Origin: Gammaproteobacteria bacterium
GTDB lineage: Bacteria; Pseudomonadota; Gammaproteobacteria; Steroidobacterales; Steroidobacteraceae
NCBI GenBank assembly: GCA_019247195.1
Contig: JAFAPI010000159.1
Location: 1 to 32,093 of the forward strand
Length of the DNA: 32,093 nucleotides
Direction of reading: 5' to 3'
The position numbers were made by a program, and so were the translations under genes. Of this stretch, positions 1-9,529 are shown in pieces (positions within the stretch are counted from its first letter, which is position 1; each line of letters opens with the position of its first letter). Below the pieces are notes generated by a model. That model saw only the letters and a list, made by a program, of their open reading frames with translations, did not search any database and had not been told where the DNA came from.

Positions 1-1527
1 GACGGGCGTGCGCTTGGCACTGTGCTCATCGATGTAATAAGCGCCCAGACGCTCGGGCATGTTGAGGTCGACCTGGATCGTGCCGCATTGCCAGTCGCGG
101 CCGATCGCATCCCGCAGAACGAACTCAAGCTTGGGGCCGTAGAAGGCGCCCTCGCCCCGGTTGAGGACGTAATCGATTCCCGCCGCAGCCGAGGCCGTCT
201 TGAGGGCCTCCTCGGCCCGGTCCCAGCTGGCATCCGTCCCCACTCGCTTGGGGGGGCGGTCGGCGAACTTGATGCCCACCTCGTCAAAGCCAAAATCGCG
301 GTAGATACCGAGGATCAGTCGAGTGAGCGCCACGGATTCCGCCGTGATCTGCTCCTCGGTGACGAAGGCATGCCCGTCATCCTGGGTAAAGGCACGCACC
401 CGCATCAGACCGTGCAGTGCGCCGGAGGGCTCATACCGGTGCACCTTGCCGAACTCGGCGAGTCGTACCGGCAGCTCGCGATAGCTGCGCAGCCCATGCT
501 TGAAGATCTGCACGTGACCGGGGCAGTTCATCGGCTTGATGGCATAAGTGCGTTCATCGGGCGTCTGAGTGAGGAACATGTTCTCGCCGAACTTCTCCAG
601 GTGCCCCGATTGCGCCCAGAGCGAGGCATCCATGAGCTCCGGCGCGTTCACTTCCTGGTACCCGGCCGCGACCTGGCGCGCGCGCATGTAGCCGATCAGC
701 TCCTGGAAGACCGTCCAGCCCTTGGGGTGCCAGAACACCGCGCCCGGGGCCTCCTCCTGCAGGTGAAAGAGCTCGAGCTCCTTGCCGATCCGGCGGTGAT
801 CGCGCTTCTCAGCCTCCTCCAGCCGGTGCAGATAGGCATCGAGCTGCTTCTTGTCGGCCCAGGCGGTGCCGTAGATCCGCTGCAGCATCTCGTTGCGGGA
901 GTCACCGCGCCAGTACGCACCGGCCAGTTTGGTCAGCTTGAACGCCTTGAGCTTACCGGTGCTCGGTACGTGCGGTCCGCGGCACAGGTCGACCCAGTCG
1001 CCCTGCCCGTACAGGCTGATTTCCTCTTTGGCGGGGATCGCCGCGATGATCTCCGCTTTGTAGTGCTCGCCCTGGTCGCGGAAGTACTTCACCGCCGCAT
1101 CGCGCGGGAGCACGCGGCGGCTGACCTTCTGGTCCGCCTGCGCCAGCTCCATCATCCGCGCCTCGATGCGCACCAGGTCCTCGGGCGTGAAGGGCCGCGA
1201 GTAGGCGAAGTCGTAGTAGAAGCCATCCTCGATCACCGGCCCGATGGTGACCTGCGCCTCGGGGAAGAGCTGTTTCACGGCCTGGGCGAGCAGATGCGCG
1301 GTGGAGTGGCGGATGATCTCGAGGCCGGCCGGATCCTTGTCGGTAATGATCGCGAGCGCAGTGTCGCGCTCGAGCAGGTACGAGGTATCGACGAGCTTGC
1401 CGCCGTCGATGCGTGCACCGAGCGCCGCCTTGCGCAGGCCCGGCCCGATGCTGCCCGCCACCTCATCGACCGTCACCGGCTGATCAAAGCGGCGCTGACT
1501 GCCATCAGGCAAGGTTATGACCGGCAT
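1..1527 (-). CDS. thrS: Threonyl-tRNA synthetase, 3' end cut by window edge
   Basis: Class II aminoacyl-tRNA synthetase that charges tRNA-Thr in the cytoplasm. The visible 509 residues begin [10 protein letters not shown], a TGS domain (about residues 1-63). The editing domain follows with its HSTAH metal-site motif near residue 74, and then the catalytic core with MNCPGH and a [13 protein letters not shown] stretch. Known family members are about 640 aa, so motif 3 and the anticodon-binding domain lie beyond the window edge at base 1. The ATG at 1527 is chosen because a GAGGAG ribosome-binding site sits just upstream on the minus strand and the protein start matches the TGS domain start. It lies downstream of tRNA-Val on the same strand and may share its transcript. 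Confidence 0.97.
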   Translation of the reverse strand, partial: MPVITLPDGSQRRFDQPVTVDEVAGSIGPGLRKAALGARIDGGKLVDTSYLLERDTALAIITDKDPAGLEIIRHSTAHLLAQAVKQLFPEAQVTIGPVIEDGFYYDFAYSRPFTPEDLVRIEARMMELAQADQKVSRRVLPRDAAVKYFRDQGEHYKAEIIAAIPAKEEISLYGQGDWVDLCRGPHVPSTGKLKAFKLTKLAGAYWRGDSRNEMLQRIYGTAWADKKQLDAYLHRLEEAEKRDHRRIGKELELFHLQEEAPGAVFWHPKGWTVFQELIGYMRARQVAAGYQEVNAPELMDASLWAQSGHLEKFGENMFLTQTPDERTYAIKPMNCPGHVQIFKHGLRSYRELPVRLAEFGKVHRYEPSGALHGLMRVRAFTQDDGHAFVTEEQITAESVALTRLILGIYRDFGFDEVGIKFADRPPKRVGTDASWDRAEEALKTASAAAGIDYVLNRGEGAFYGPKLEFVLRDAIGRDWQCGTIQVDLNMPERLGAYYIDEHSAKRTPV

Positions 1528-1669
1528 GGCTCCTCGGCTGTACCGTGTGGAAATTGCGCGCCTGCGCGGCGACCCGGCCCAGGGGCCGCACCCCGGCTGT
1601 CCGCAGCCACGCGCTCCGCCGCAGGTGAAGGCTCACAGATGCATCTGGGGTGCGGGCCGAGAGCGGTTC

Positions 1670-1744
1670 TGGTAGGCGCGAGTGGGATCGAACCACCGAC
1701 CACCACCATGTCAAGGTGATGCTCTACCACTGAGCTACGCGCCT
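1670..1744 (-). tRNA. tRNA-Val(GAC)
   Basis: Cloverleaf read on the minus strand. The acceptor stem AGGCGCG pairs fully with CGCGCCT. The D stem is GCTC/GAGC. The anticodon stem TCACC/GGTGG encloses loop TTGACAT, giving anticodon GAC. The T stem GGTGG/CCACT (one G-T pair) has loop TTCGATC. The 3' end reads ACCA, so CCA is encoded. It lies between uvrB and thrS on the same strand. Confidence 0.96.
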
Positions 1745-1770
1745 AGCGTCAGAACCGCCGCGGGGCGCGC

Positions 1771-1800
1771 ACGATACAGGACTCCGCACGCGCGGTGCAA
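1771..1800 (-). promoter_or_regulatory. Candidate promoter for tRNA-Val (and perhaps thrS)
   Basis: On the minus strand TTGCAC (1800-1795) is followed after 16 nt by TGTATC, or after 18 nt by TATCGT (1776-1771). The tRNA begins about 27 nt after the -10. The segment between is G/C only (GCGCGCCCCG), the kind of discriminator known from stringently controlled stable-RNA promoters. Pattern match only; no start site is known. Confidence 0.45.
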
Positions 1801-1824
1801 GCTAAAGCAAGGATTTCCAAGTAC

Positions 1825-3870
<2,046 letters not shown>

Positions 3871-3888
3871 GGCTGGGGCTGGGGTGAT

Positions 3889-3920
3889 CCTTTAATATAG
3901 CGACGCCCCCGGGGATTTCA
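3889..3920. promoter_or_regulatory. AT-rich divergent promoter region, uvrB / aminotransferase
   Basis: The 70-base gap holds one AT-rich island, TTTAATATAG (3891-3900), in otherwise GC-rich DNA. On the minus strand it supplies TATATT, preceded after 16 nt by GTGAAA, a weak -35. On the plus strand TAATAT could serve the aminotransferase gene. Weak pattern evidence only. Confidence 0.3.
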
Positions 3921-3940
3921 CCGCCCATAAGGAAAATTAC

Positions 3941-5137
3941 GTGACCGTGCCCGTCTCGCGCCGCGTTCAGCGCGTCAAGCCCTCGCCGACCCTCGCCGTG
4001 ACGGCTCGCGCCGCGCGCCTCAAGGCGCAGGGCAAGGATGTCATCGGACTGGGGGCGGGCGAGCCGGACTTCGACACGCCGGCGCCCATCGCCGAAGCGG
4101 GTATGGAAGCCATCCGCCGCGGCGCCACCCGTTATACCCACGTCGAAGGGATCGATGAGCTGAAGGATGCGATCGCCGCCAAGTTCGAGCGCGACAACGG
4201 CTTGCGCTACGAGCGCTCGCAGATCCTGGTGTCCTCGGGTGCCAAGCAGACCCTCTACAACCTGTGCATGGCCGTACTGGACCCGGGCGATGAGGCCATC
4301 ATCCCCGCCCCGTACTGGGTCTCGTATCCGGACATGGTGCTTCTCGCCGACGGCTTGCCGGTGATGCCGCTCGCGGGCATGGCCCAGGGCTACAAGATCA
4401 CCCCGCGCCAGCTTGCCGCGGCGATCACGCCGAAGACGCGTCTGTTTCTCCTCAACAGCCCCTGCAATCCAACCGGCGCCGTTTATACGCGCGCGGAGCT
4501 GCGCGGACTCGGTGAGGTGCTGCTCGAGCACCCGCGCATCCTCATCGGCACCGATGACATGTACGAGAAGATCTACTGGGGGGCGGAGCCCTTTACCAGC
4601 CTGCTGACCGCGGTGCCGGAGCTCTACCCGCGCACGGTCACCATCAACGGCGTTTCGAAGGCCTACGCGATGACGGGCTGGCGCATCGGCTACTGCGGGG
4701 GGCCGAGGGAGCTGATCGCGGCGATGAGCACCATCCAGGGGCAGTCCACCTCCAACGCCTGCAGCATTTCCCAGCGGGCAGCGCTCGCGGCGCTGAGCGG
4801 CGAGCAGCGCTGCGTCGCCCAGATGAATGCCGCGTTCAAGGAGCGGCGCGACTTCGTGGTGCGTGCCCTGAACGCCCTGCCGGGCATCAGCTGTCTGCCG
4901 GGCGATGGCACCTTCTACGCCTTCGCCGAAGTCTCCCGGGCCATGGCCGCTCTCCATTGCCGCGACGACAACGAGTTCGCGGAGCTGCTGCTCAACGAGG
5001 CCGGCGTTGCGGTCGTGCCCGGATCCGGCTTCGGCGCCCCGAACCACATGCGCCTGTCCTTCGCCTGCAGCCTGGAGACGCTGGAGAAGGCGTTGCAGCG
5101 CATTGCCCGCATCCTGCTGGAGCGTGTCGCCGCCTGA
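3941..5137 (+). CDS. Pyridoxal-phosphate aminotransferase, class I (aspartate aminotransferase type Ib)
   Basis: Cytoplasmic PLP enzyme that moves an amino group between aspartate (possibly also an aromatic or prephenate substrate) and 2-oxoglutarate. 398 aa, usual for the family. Seen in order: substrate-binding GAGEPDFDTP near residue 37, NSPCNPTGAVY with the PLP-contacting Asn near 175, the Schiff-base Lys in SKAYAMTGWR near 240, and the carboxylate-binding Arg in MRLSFA near 370. The GTG at 3941 is chosen because AAGGAAAA ends about 5 nt before it. The DUF2784 gene follows by 11 nt. The fold is certain; the exact substrate is not. Confidence 0.93.
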   Translation: MTVPVSRRVQRVKPSPTLAVTARAARLKAQGKDVIGLGAGEPDFDTPAPIAEAGMEAIRRGATRYTHVEGIDELKDAIAAKFERDNGLRYERSQILVSSGAKQTLYNLCMAVLDPGDEAIIPAPYWVSYPDMVLLADGLPVMPLAGMAQGYKITPRQLAAAITPKTRLFLLNSPCNPTGAVYTRAELRGLGEVLLEHPRILIGTDDMYEKIYWGAEPFTSLLTAVPELYPRTVTINGVSKAYAMTGWRIGYCGGPRELIAAMSTIQGQSTSNACSISQRAALAALSGEQRCVAQMNAAFKERRDFVVRALNALPGISCLPGDGTFYAFAEVSRAMAALHCRDDNEFAELLLNEAGVAVVPGSGFGAPNHMRLSFACSLETLEKALQRIARILLERVAA

Positions 5138-5148
5138 TTCACCGCGCG

Positions 5149-5538
5149 ATGGGCTGGTCGCTCCTCGCTGATCTGCTGGTCACTCTGCACTTCGCGTTCG
5201 TCGCGTTCGTCGTCACGGGCGGCCTGCTCGCCTGGCGTTATCCGCGTCTCATCGCGCTGCATCTGCCCGCGCTCGCCTGGGGGGTTTGGGTCGAGGTCTC
5301 CTCGCGCGTCTGCCCACTGACGCCGCTCGAGAATCAGCTACGTCAGCGCGGCGGTGAGGCCGGCTACTCGGGCGGGTTTCTCGCGCACTATCTGCACGGC
5401 CTGCTCTATCCGGCCGGACTCGTGCCTCACGTCCAATGGGTACTGGCCGTGCTGCTGATTGCCCTTAACGCCTTCGCTTATGGCGCGCTATGGCGTCGCT
5501 CGGTCTCCAAGCGGTACCGCGACCCACGCGTTTCTTGA
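5149..5538 (+). CDS. DUF2784-family small membrane protein
   Basis: 129-aa integral inner-membrane protein with three or four hydrophobic segments. The first covers about residues 5-30, the second about 35-50 and the last about 95-120. The sequence LVTLHFAFVAFVV, the AWGVWVE turn and the SSRVCPLTPLENQLR loop are hallmarks of DUF2784. The biochemical role of the family is unknown. The ATG at 5149 is 11 nt after the aminotransferase stop, has no clear ribosome-binding site, and is probably translated from the same transcript. tRNA-Asn follows. Confidence 0.85.
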   Translation: MGWSLLADLLVTLHFAFVAFVVTGGLLAWRYPRLIALHLPALAWGVWVEVSSRVCPLTPLENQLRQRGGEAGYSGGFLAHYLHGLLYPAGLVPHVQWVLAVLLIALNAFAYGALWRRSVSKRYRDPRVS

Positions 5539-5589
5539 CTGCCCGGCACCGGTATCTGAGAATCCGCGCCCTTCAAGGCACCTGCCGTT

Positions 5590-5664
5590 TCCCCGGTAGC
5601 TCAGCGGTAGAGCGTCGGACTGTTAATCCGTTGGTCGTTGGTTCGAGTCCAACCCGGGGAGCCA
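5590..5664 (+). tRNA. tRNA-Asn(GTT)
   Basis: Complete cloverleaf. Acceptor TCCCCGG pairs with CCGGGGA, D stem GCTC/GAGC, anticodon stem TCGGA/TCCGT around loop CTGTTAA (anticodon GTT), T stem GTTGG/CCAAC with loop TTCGAGT, discriminator G and encoded CCA. tRNA 3' ends are common integration targets, and an apparent integrase remnant lies directly downstream. Confidence 0.97.
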
Positions 5665-5677
5665 CCAAAACAGTCAG

Positions 5678-5848
5678 TTACCGCAGATACCTCAGTCTCC
5701 GCAGAGTTGATTGCTTCCCGAATGTCCCCAACTGAGTGAGCCCCCGCAGACTCCGCACCTTGGCGGCTGAGTCGTGGTACTTGCGGCGCATGGCGTGGGT
5801 GTAGACCGCGACCGCACTTGGCCGGGAGCCCCCCGCCACGATACCGCG
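5678..5848 (-). pseudogene. Probable C-terminal remnant of a tyrosine-recombinase integrase
   Basis: On the minus strand one frame ends at TAA (5680-5678) and reads SAVAVYTHAMRRKYHDSAAK, then VRSLRGL. As I recall the family, this resembles the tail of phage-type integrases: the region around the active-site Tyr (VYTHAM) followed by a basic, Asp/Ser-rich helix. No start codon or upstream catalytic Arg/His boxes are present, so only the last 50 or so codons survive. It sits 14 bases from the 3' end of tRNA-Asn, where an integrase would be expected. The assignment rests on recalled motif resemblance; a chance reading frame remains possible. Confidence 0.45.
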
Positions 5849-5852
5849 CGCC

Positions 5853-6422
5853 TTAAGTACTCTTCTCCAAGTCCTCCGGCAACAAGCTATAGAGCGCCGC
5901 AGCGTATGCGGCTCCGTGCATCACGAGTCTGTTGCGCGCCACCGCCTCGAACTTCGCGCCGACCTTTTCAGCGACACGGCGACTGGAGGCGTTCGTCGGG
6001 ATGCAGGCGATCTCGAGTCTACTGAGGCCCAAAGTGCCAAATGCATATCGGGAAACAAGCCGCACTGCTGCAGACGCGATCCCCTGCCGGGTCCGTGACG
6101 TGCGGACCCAGTAGCCCACATTAGCCAGACGGTTGGGCCTGGCGATGTGACTGATGGCGATACCACCGAGAAAAGCAGCGTCGGTCACGGCAAGTATCGC
6201 GAATTGATAGTGGCTATTACCCGCCCATGCTTGGCCCGCGAGCTTGATGAAACCCGCGGTCTCCTCGCGAGAATAGCCGGCGTGGCACCAGGGCAGCCAC
6301 GGGCTTATCTCCGGAATCGATTCGATGACCGCTGCGTACATCGCATCGCAGTCGTCGAGACGATGCGGCCGGAGCAAGATCGTCCCGTCGCTCAACAAAG
6401 CTGACGGCGTCATGTCGCACAT
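5853..6422 (-). CDS. GNAT-family N-acetyltransferase (RimJ/RimL type)
   Basis: 189-aa acetyl-CoA-dependent transferase. The opening LLRPHRLDDCDAMYAA and the SIPEISPWLPWCH segment are typical of RimJ/RimL enzymes, which acetylate protein N-termini or small amines. The acetyl-CoA loop RTSRTRQGIAS is near residue 108. IPTNASSRRVAEKVGAKFE near 140 is the conserved C-terminal part of the fold. An in-frame ATG three codons downstream is an equally good start; neither has a clear ribosome-binding site. It lies in the accessory patch beyond tRNA-Asn and looks less GC-biased than the housekeeping genes. The substrate cannot be told from sequence. Confidence 0.85.
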   Translation of the reverse strand: MCDMTPSALLSDGTILLRPHRLDDCDAMYAAVIESIPEISPWLPWCHAGYSREETAGFIKLAGQAWAGNSHYQFAILAVTDAAFLGGIAISHIARPNRLANVGYWVRTSRTRQGIASAAVRLVSRYAFGTLGLSRLEIACIPTNASSRRVAEKVGAKFEAVARNRLVMHGAAYAAALYSLLPEDLEKST

Positions 6423-6663
6423 TGTAAGAGGTAGCCGCGCAGCGAACGCCTGGAAAGACCTGCGCTTGTGCCGTGGCCGCTGCCGTACCCGGGGAGCCAG
6501 CTATCGGGATCAGTGCTGCACTCGGTCGCAGCTGCCCCGAAAAATCATACACGTAAGCTCCGCAATCTCGCGGCGTATCCCGTGCCGGGGGGATCGCGCA
6601 GCAGTCAGCGTTATACGGCGGGGTATTCGTCAAAGGCGTAGGGAGCCCGGGGCCCACCGCACG

Positions 6664-6927
6664 CTAGCGTTGCCGGACGCACTCCACCTGCCAAACGAAC
6701 ATGCAGACCGTGTGGAAATAGAGCGGTCGATCGGTACGCGGGTCGCTCATTTCCTGCTCGACGTACTCGTCGATCGGACAATCGCAGACGCAGCAACTGG
6801 CCCCGGTTGCCGCCCTCACTCGCGTGTCTGAATACGCAGCTCCACGAGGCAACTGTCCGCGCGCAATGCGTTCGCGCGCGTGCGCATGTAACTCATCGGT
6901 CGTTCTTGGGCAGGGATTCGGACGCAC
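6664..6927 (-). CDS. Small Cys/His-rich protein, paralogue 2 of a tandem pair
   Basis: 87 aa from a GTG at 6927, one base after the stop of the upstream paralogue, so the two are probably translated together. A helix with ERIARGQLP (residues 19-27) leads into a CxxC (C45, C48) followed by PIDEY. LYFHTVC supplies H72 and C75, and the protein ends WQVEC. The CxxC plus HxxC layout suggests one bound zinc. The same layout occurs in its neighbour and, as I recall, in many unnamed small proteobacterial proteins. Reading the frame further upstream would overlap the paralogue and is not favoured. Function unknown. Confidence 0.65.
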   Translation of the reverse strand: MRPNPCPRTTDELHAHARERIARGQLPRGAAYSDTRVRAATGASCCVCDCPIDEYVEQEMSDPRTDRPLYFHTVCMFVWQVECVRQR

Positions 6928-6928
6928 C

Positions 6929-7195
6929 TCATGACCCCCGTTCGTGGGTGCACTCCAACTGCCAAGCTGCGTGACAAGCGAGGTGAAAGTGGAGCGTGCC
7001 TCTCTTATCGACCGGGACCTCATAAAGAACCTGAGTCCGTGACACGGCCTCGCCGCAGACAGAGCACCGTTGTCCTTCGCCATAGCCGGCATACAAGTGC
7101 GCCGGAGCTAGCACGGGCAATTCGCCCGCTTTGATCTTGTCCTTGATGGCTGACCTGAGTTTGCCGCTATTTGGATGTTCCGGACCGTACGGCAT
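6929..7195 (-). CDS. Small Cys/His-rich protein, paralogue 1 of a tandem pair
   Basis: 88 aa from the ATG at 7195 (MPYGPEH). A TTG six codons upstream is possible but less likely. Residues 14-27 (RSAIKDKIKAGELP) form a helix. A GYGEGQ turn comes before C44-S-V-C47, then EVPVD and LHFHLAC with H71 and C74, and finally WQLEC. The order and spacing match the next gene, so the pair arose by tandem duplication. A CxxC/HxxC zinc site is inferred. Function unknown. A 42-nt bulged palindrome lies about 24 nt upstream of the start. Confidence 0.7.
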   Translation of the reverse strand: MPYGPEHPNSGKLRSAIKDKIKAGELPVLAPAHLYAGYGEGQRCSVCGEAVSRTQVLYEVPVDKRGTLHFHLACHAAWQLECTHERGS

Positions 7196-7218
7196 ACAAC
7201 TAGCATAAGCCAAAGCCT

Positions 7219-7260
7219 GACTACGGGAACTCAGGGTAATTACCCAGTTCCCGTTAAGTC
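7219..7260. repeat. Bulged palindrome upstream of the Cys/His-rich pair
   Basis: GGGTAATTACCC (7234-7245) is a perfect palindrome. It is flanked by ACGGGAACT (7223-7231) and its exact complement AGTTCCCGT (7246-7254), then GACT (7219-7222) and AGTC (7257-7260). Two unpaired dinucleotides, CA (7232-7233) and TA (7255-7256), interrupt the stem. There is no T-run for an intrinsic terminator. On the minus strand a TTGACT lies at its entry, so an operator over a promoter is possible. Confidence 0.7.
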
Positions 7261-7377
7261 AAATGTTGGATGAGTTGGTCTGCGTCGGACGGTTGATCTT
7301 CCATGGCGGCTGACAGCGGGAAGGGTATAGATCCATAAAAATCCCCATGTCTACAGGGACGGATCCCCGCTTGCGCC

Positions 7378-7644
7378 ATGCTGGGTGGCGAGGTTTTTGA
7401 GGAGCTCAAACGTCACGTGGCCGCCTATGCGGCGAGTCAAGGCGTTGGCGCGGAGCTTTCCCTGCACATGCCCTCCTCCAGGTGGGGAAGTCCGCGGCTG
7501 ATTCTGCGGGTGTTTCGCCCTGCGACGCCCCAGCGGCCCCGCGAAGACTTGAGCGGTAGCACCTACAGCGCCAACGCGCGCGATCTCAAAGCAAGACTCG
7601 AGGCTGACATCCGCAGAGTCGCGGGGCGCGAACTTAACGGTTGA
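7378..7644 (+). CDS. Hypothetical protein, 88 aa
   Basis: The frame starts with ATG at 7378 and encodes MLGGEVFEELKRHVAAYAAS, then a mixed basic/acidic protein ending with a helix (ARDLKARLEADIRRVAGR). Composition looks protein-like and not a shadow: there is no competing gene on either strand. I recognise no family. GGGACGGA lies about 20 bases upstream, too far for a convincing ribosome-binding site. It ends 4 nt from the convergent iolG stop. The gene is plausible but unproven. Confidence 0.42.
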   Translation: MLGGEVFEELKRHVAAYAASQGVGAELSLHMPSSRWGSPRLILRVFRPATPQRPREDLSGSTYSANARDLKARLEADIRRVAGRELNG

Positions 7645-7648
7645 TAGA

Positions 7649-8674
7649 TCACCGCGATGTTACCTGCGCCTCGCTTTCGGCTGGGCCAAGTCTTATCGTG
7701 CGTCCCGTCTGCAGACTTTGTTCCGCCGCCAGCGCGAGGCGCTGCGCCGCGATTCCGTCCGCGAAGCCAGGAGAGACTGGCCGATCGTTTTGCAGCGCGT
7801 CGATGAAGGCATCGATTTCAGCGGCGTACGCTTGTTGATAGCGCCGGACGAAAAAGTCGACGACCCCGTCCTTCGCGGCCGTGTGCTGGGCGTCCCAGAT
7901 CTCTAGCGAGGTCGCGTGTTGGTTGTGGGCCTGCAACATGCCCTGCGACCCGAAGGCCTCGATTCGCTGATCGTAGCCGTAGACGCAGCGCCTGCTGTTA
8001 TTGATTTGTATCAATGCCCCGGTAGCAGTGCGCAAAGAAAGGACGCACGTATCGATGTCGCGCAGCTCAGCGAATACCGGGCCGACGAGATTGGCGCCCA
8101 GAGCGTGCACCGCCACGATCTCCCCTCCGAGCCACCGGGCCATGTCGAAATCATGAATGGTCATGTCGCGAAACAACCCCCCTGAGCCCTGAAGATACTC
8201 CGCGGTGGGAGGCGCAGGATCGCGACTGGTGATGACGGCGAGCTCCAGCGTGCCGATCGCTCCGGCGTGCAACCGCGCATGCAGGGCGCTGAAAGAGGCA
8301 TCAAAACGTCGATTGAAACCGACCATCACCACCGGGTCGTACGGCTCGAGCTCGCGCCAGCAGGCAAGCGCGGGCTCGAGATTGAGATCGAGCGGCTTTT
8401 CACAGAAAACCGCCTTGCCCGCTTTGACGGCGGAGCTGACGAGCTGGAGGTGCGTGGCAGTGGGACTCGCGATGAGGACCGCATCCACCGCGCGGTCCGC
8501 GAGCACATCCTCGAGCGATGCCGCGGCTGCGACGCCGAGCTCGCGGGCGGTTTTACCGGCCACCTGCGGGTCGACGTCGAACACGTAGACCAGATGGGCG
8601 CGCGGGTGCCGCGCGAGTATTTGCGCATGCAACCGTCCGATGCGCCCACACCCGATTACCGCCAGACCGCTCAT
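7649..8674 (-). CDS. iolG: Inositol 2-dehydrogenase (Gfo/Idh/MocA family)
   Basis: NAD-dependent oxidation of myo-inositol to 2-keto-myo-inositol, the first step of inositol catabolism. 341 aa. The N-terminal Rossmann motif is GCGRIGRLHAQ (residues 8-18). The EKPLDL motif near 94 carries the catalytic Lys. GLFRDMTIHDFDMARWLGG near 170 holds the Asp and His of the active site. The ATG at 8674 follows GGAGA by about 6 nt. It is last in the operon, 51 nt after iolB. Some relatives oxidise scyllo-inositol or other sugars, but the iolBCDE context favours IolG. No terminator was seen before the convergent hypothetical gene. Confidence 0.93.
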   Translation of the reverse strand: MSGLAVIGCGRIGRLHAQILARHPRAHLVYVFDVDPQVAGKTARELGVAAAASLEDVLADRAVDAVLIASPTATHLQLVSSAVKAGKAVFCEKPLDLNLEPALACWRELEPYDPVVMVGFNRRFDASFSALHARLHAGAIGTLELAVITSRDPAPPTAEYLQGSGGLFRDMTIHDFDMARWLGGEIVAVHALGANLVGPVFAELRDIDTCVLSLRTATGALIQINNSRRCVYGYDQRIEAFGSQGMLQAHNQHATSLEIWDAQHTAAKDGVVDFFVRRYQQAYAAEIDAFIDALQNDRPVSPGFADGIAAQRLALAAEQSLQTGRTIRLGPAESEAQVTSR

Positions 8675-8725
8675 CGGTGTCTCCGATCGTCGAATTCAAT
8701 CCCTGCTGGCCGGGACGCCGCTGCG

Positions 8726-9529
8726 TCAGCTCGGTGGCACGAGGAATTCGTAGCCCGGCGCCTGGGTCACCTGCCAGCGACGGACCGGGCCTGCCATCAC
8801 GTTGAGGTAGTAAAGGTCGAAACCGTGCGGCGCGGCCACCGGATGGTAACCGCGTGGGATGAGGACCAGGTCGCGGTCCTCGACCGCGAGGGTCTCATCG
8901 AGCGAACGGTCGTCCGTATAGACGCGCTGGAAGGCAAAGCCGCCCGGTCGCGAGAAACGATAATAGTAAATTTCCTCGAGCTGGGTCTCGTCTCTTGCGG
9001 CGGAGTCGTGCTTATGCGGCGGATAGCTCGACCAGTGGCCTCCGGGAGTGAGCACTTCGACCACCAACAAACTCTCGCCAGGCTCGTGCTGGGACAGAAT
9101 GTTGCGTACGTAGCGCGTGTTGGTACCCGTCCCCCTGACTTCTTCGCGCATCTGCTCGGGCCGGATCAGGCGCGGACTGAACCGCCCCTGGGCCGGTGCC
9201 GAACACACGGCGAGTTCACAGGCGCTCTGCGCCTGGACCGTGGCGCGCGCACGTGCGGGCACGTACACGGCGAAGGGAGGACCGTCGAACGGACTGGACC
9301 GCCCGCCAATGCCGGCGAAGCTCTGGTCGCCCACGTGGACCGAAGCCACGCCGGAGAGCAGCACCAGGCACAGCTCGGTTTCAGCGGCGTCGCGGACGAG
9401 TTGCTGTCCGGAGCACAAGTCCAGCACCTCGAAGCCGACGTAGTGCCAGCCCGCCCGCGCAGGAGTGAGATGGTGCACCCGGCCTCCGGCAGCGACCGAT
9501 GGGGGCTTGACCAACAATGAAGAGCTCAT
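8726..9529 (-). CDS. iolB: 5-deoxy-glucuronate isomerase
   Basis: Converts 5-deoxy-D-glucuronate to 2-deoxy-5-keto-D-gluconate in the cytosol. 267 aa, a bicupin of usual length. The C-terminal cupin shows the metal-site residues H172 and H174 (PPHKHD), the Glu in QLEEIYYYRF (185/186) and H229 in PRGYHPV. The ATG at 9529 overlaps the iolE stop in an ATGA, and MSSSLLVKPP is a natural IolB start; reading further upstream would only copy iolE in another frame. It lies between iolE and iolG in the operon. Confidence 0.95.
   Translation of the reverse strand: MSSSLLVKPPSVAAGGRVHHLTPARAGWHYVGFEVLDLCSGQQLVRDAAETELCLVLLSGVASVHVGDQSFAGIGGRSSPFDGPPFAVYVPARARATVQAQSACELAVCSAPAQGRFSPRLIRPEQMREEVRGTGTNTRYVRNILSQHEPGESLLVVEVLTPGGHWSSYPPHKHDSAARDETQLEEIYYYRFSRPGGFAFQRVYTDDRSLDETLAVEDRDLVLIPRGYHPVAAPHGFDLYYLNVMAGPVRRWQVTQAPGYEFLVPPS

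Noticed and set aside
22-1719. Long plus-strand open frame over thrS
   Set aside because: It mirrors thrS in an antisense frame. Its length follows from GC-rich codon use, and the protein has no recognisable domain, while the minus strand reads a clear synthetase.
6423-6663. Extra gene between the GNAT gene and the Cys/His pair
   Set aside because: The only long frame runs into the GNAT gene in the wrong frame and shows no convincing protein composition or start signal.
7219-7260. Integron attC site
   Set aside because: Only one of the two core half-sites fits, the element is shorter than known attC sites, and no integron integrase is present. Kept only as an unexplained palindrome.
5665-7644. 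Complete integrative element with both attachment repeats
   Set aside because: No second copy of the tRNA-Asn 3' end and no intact integrase or transfer gene are visible.
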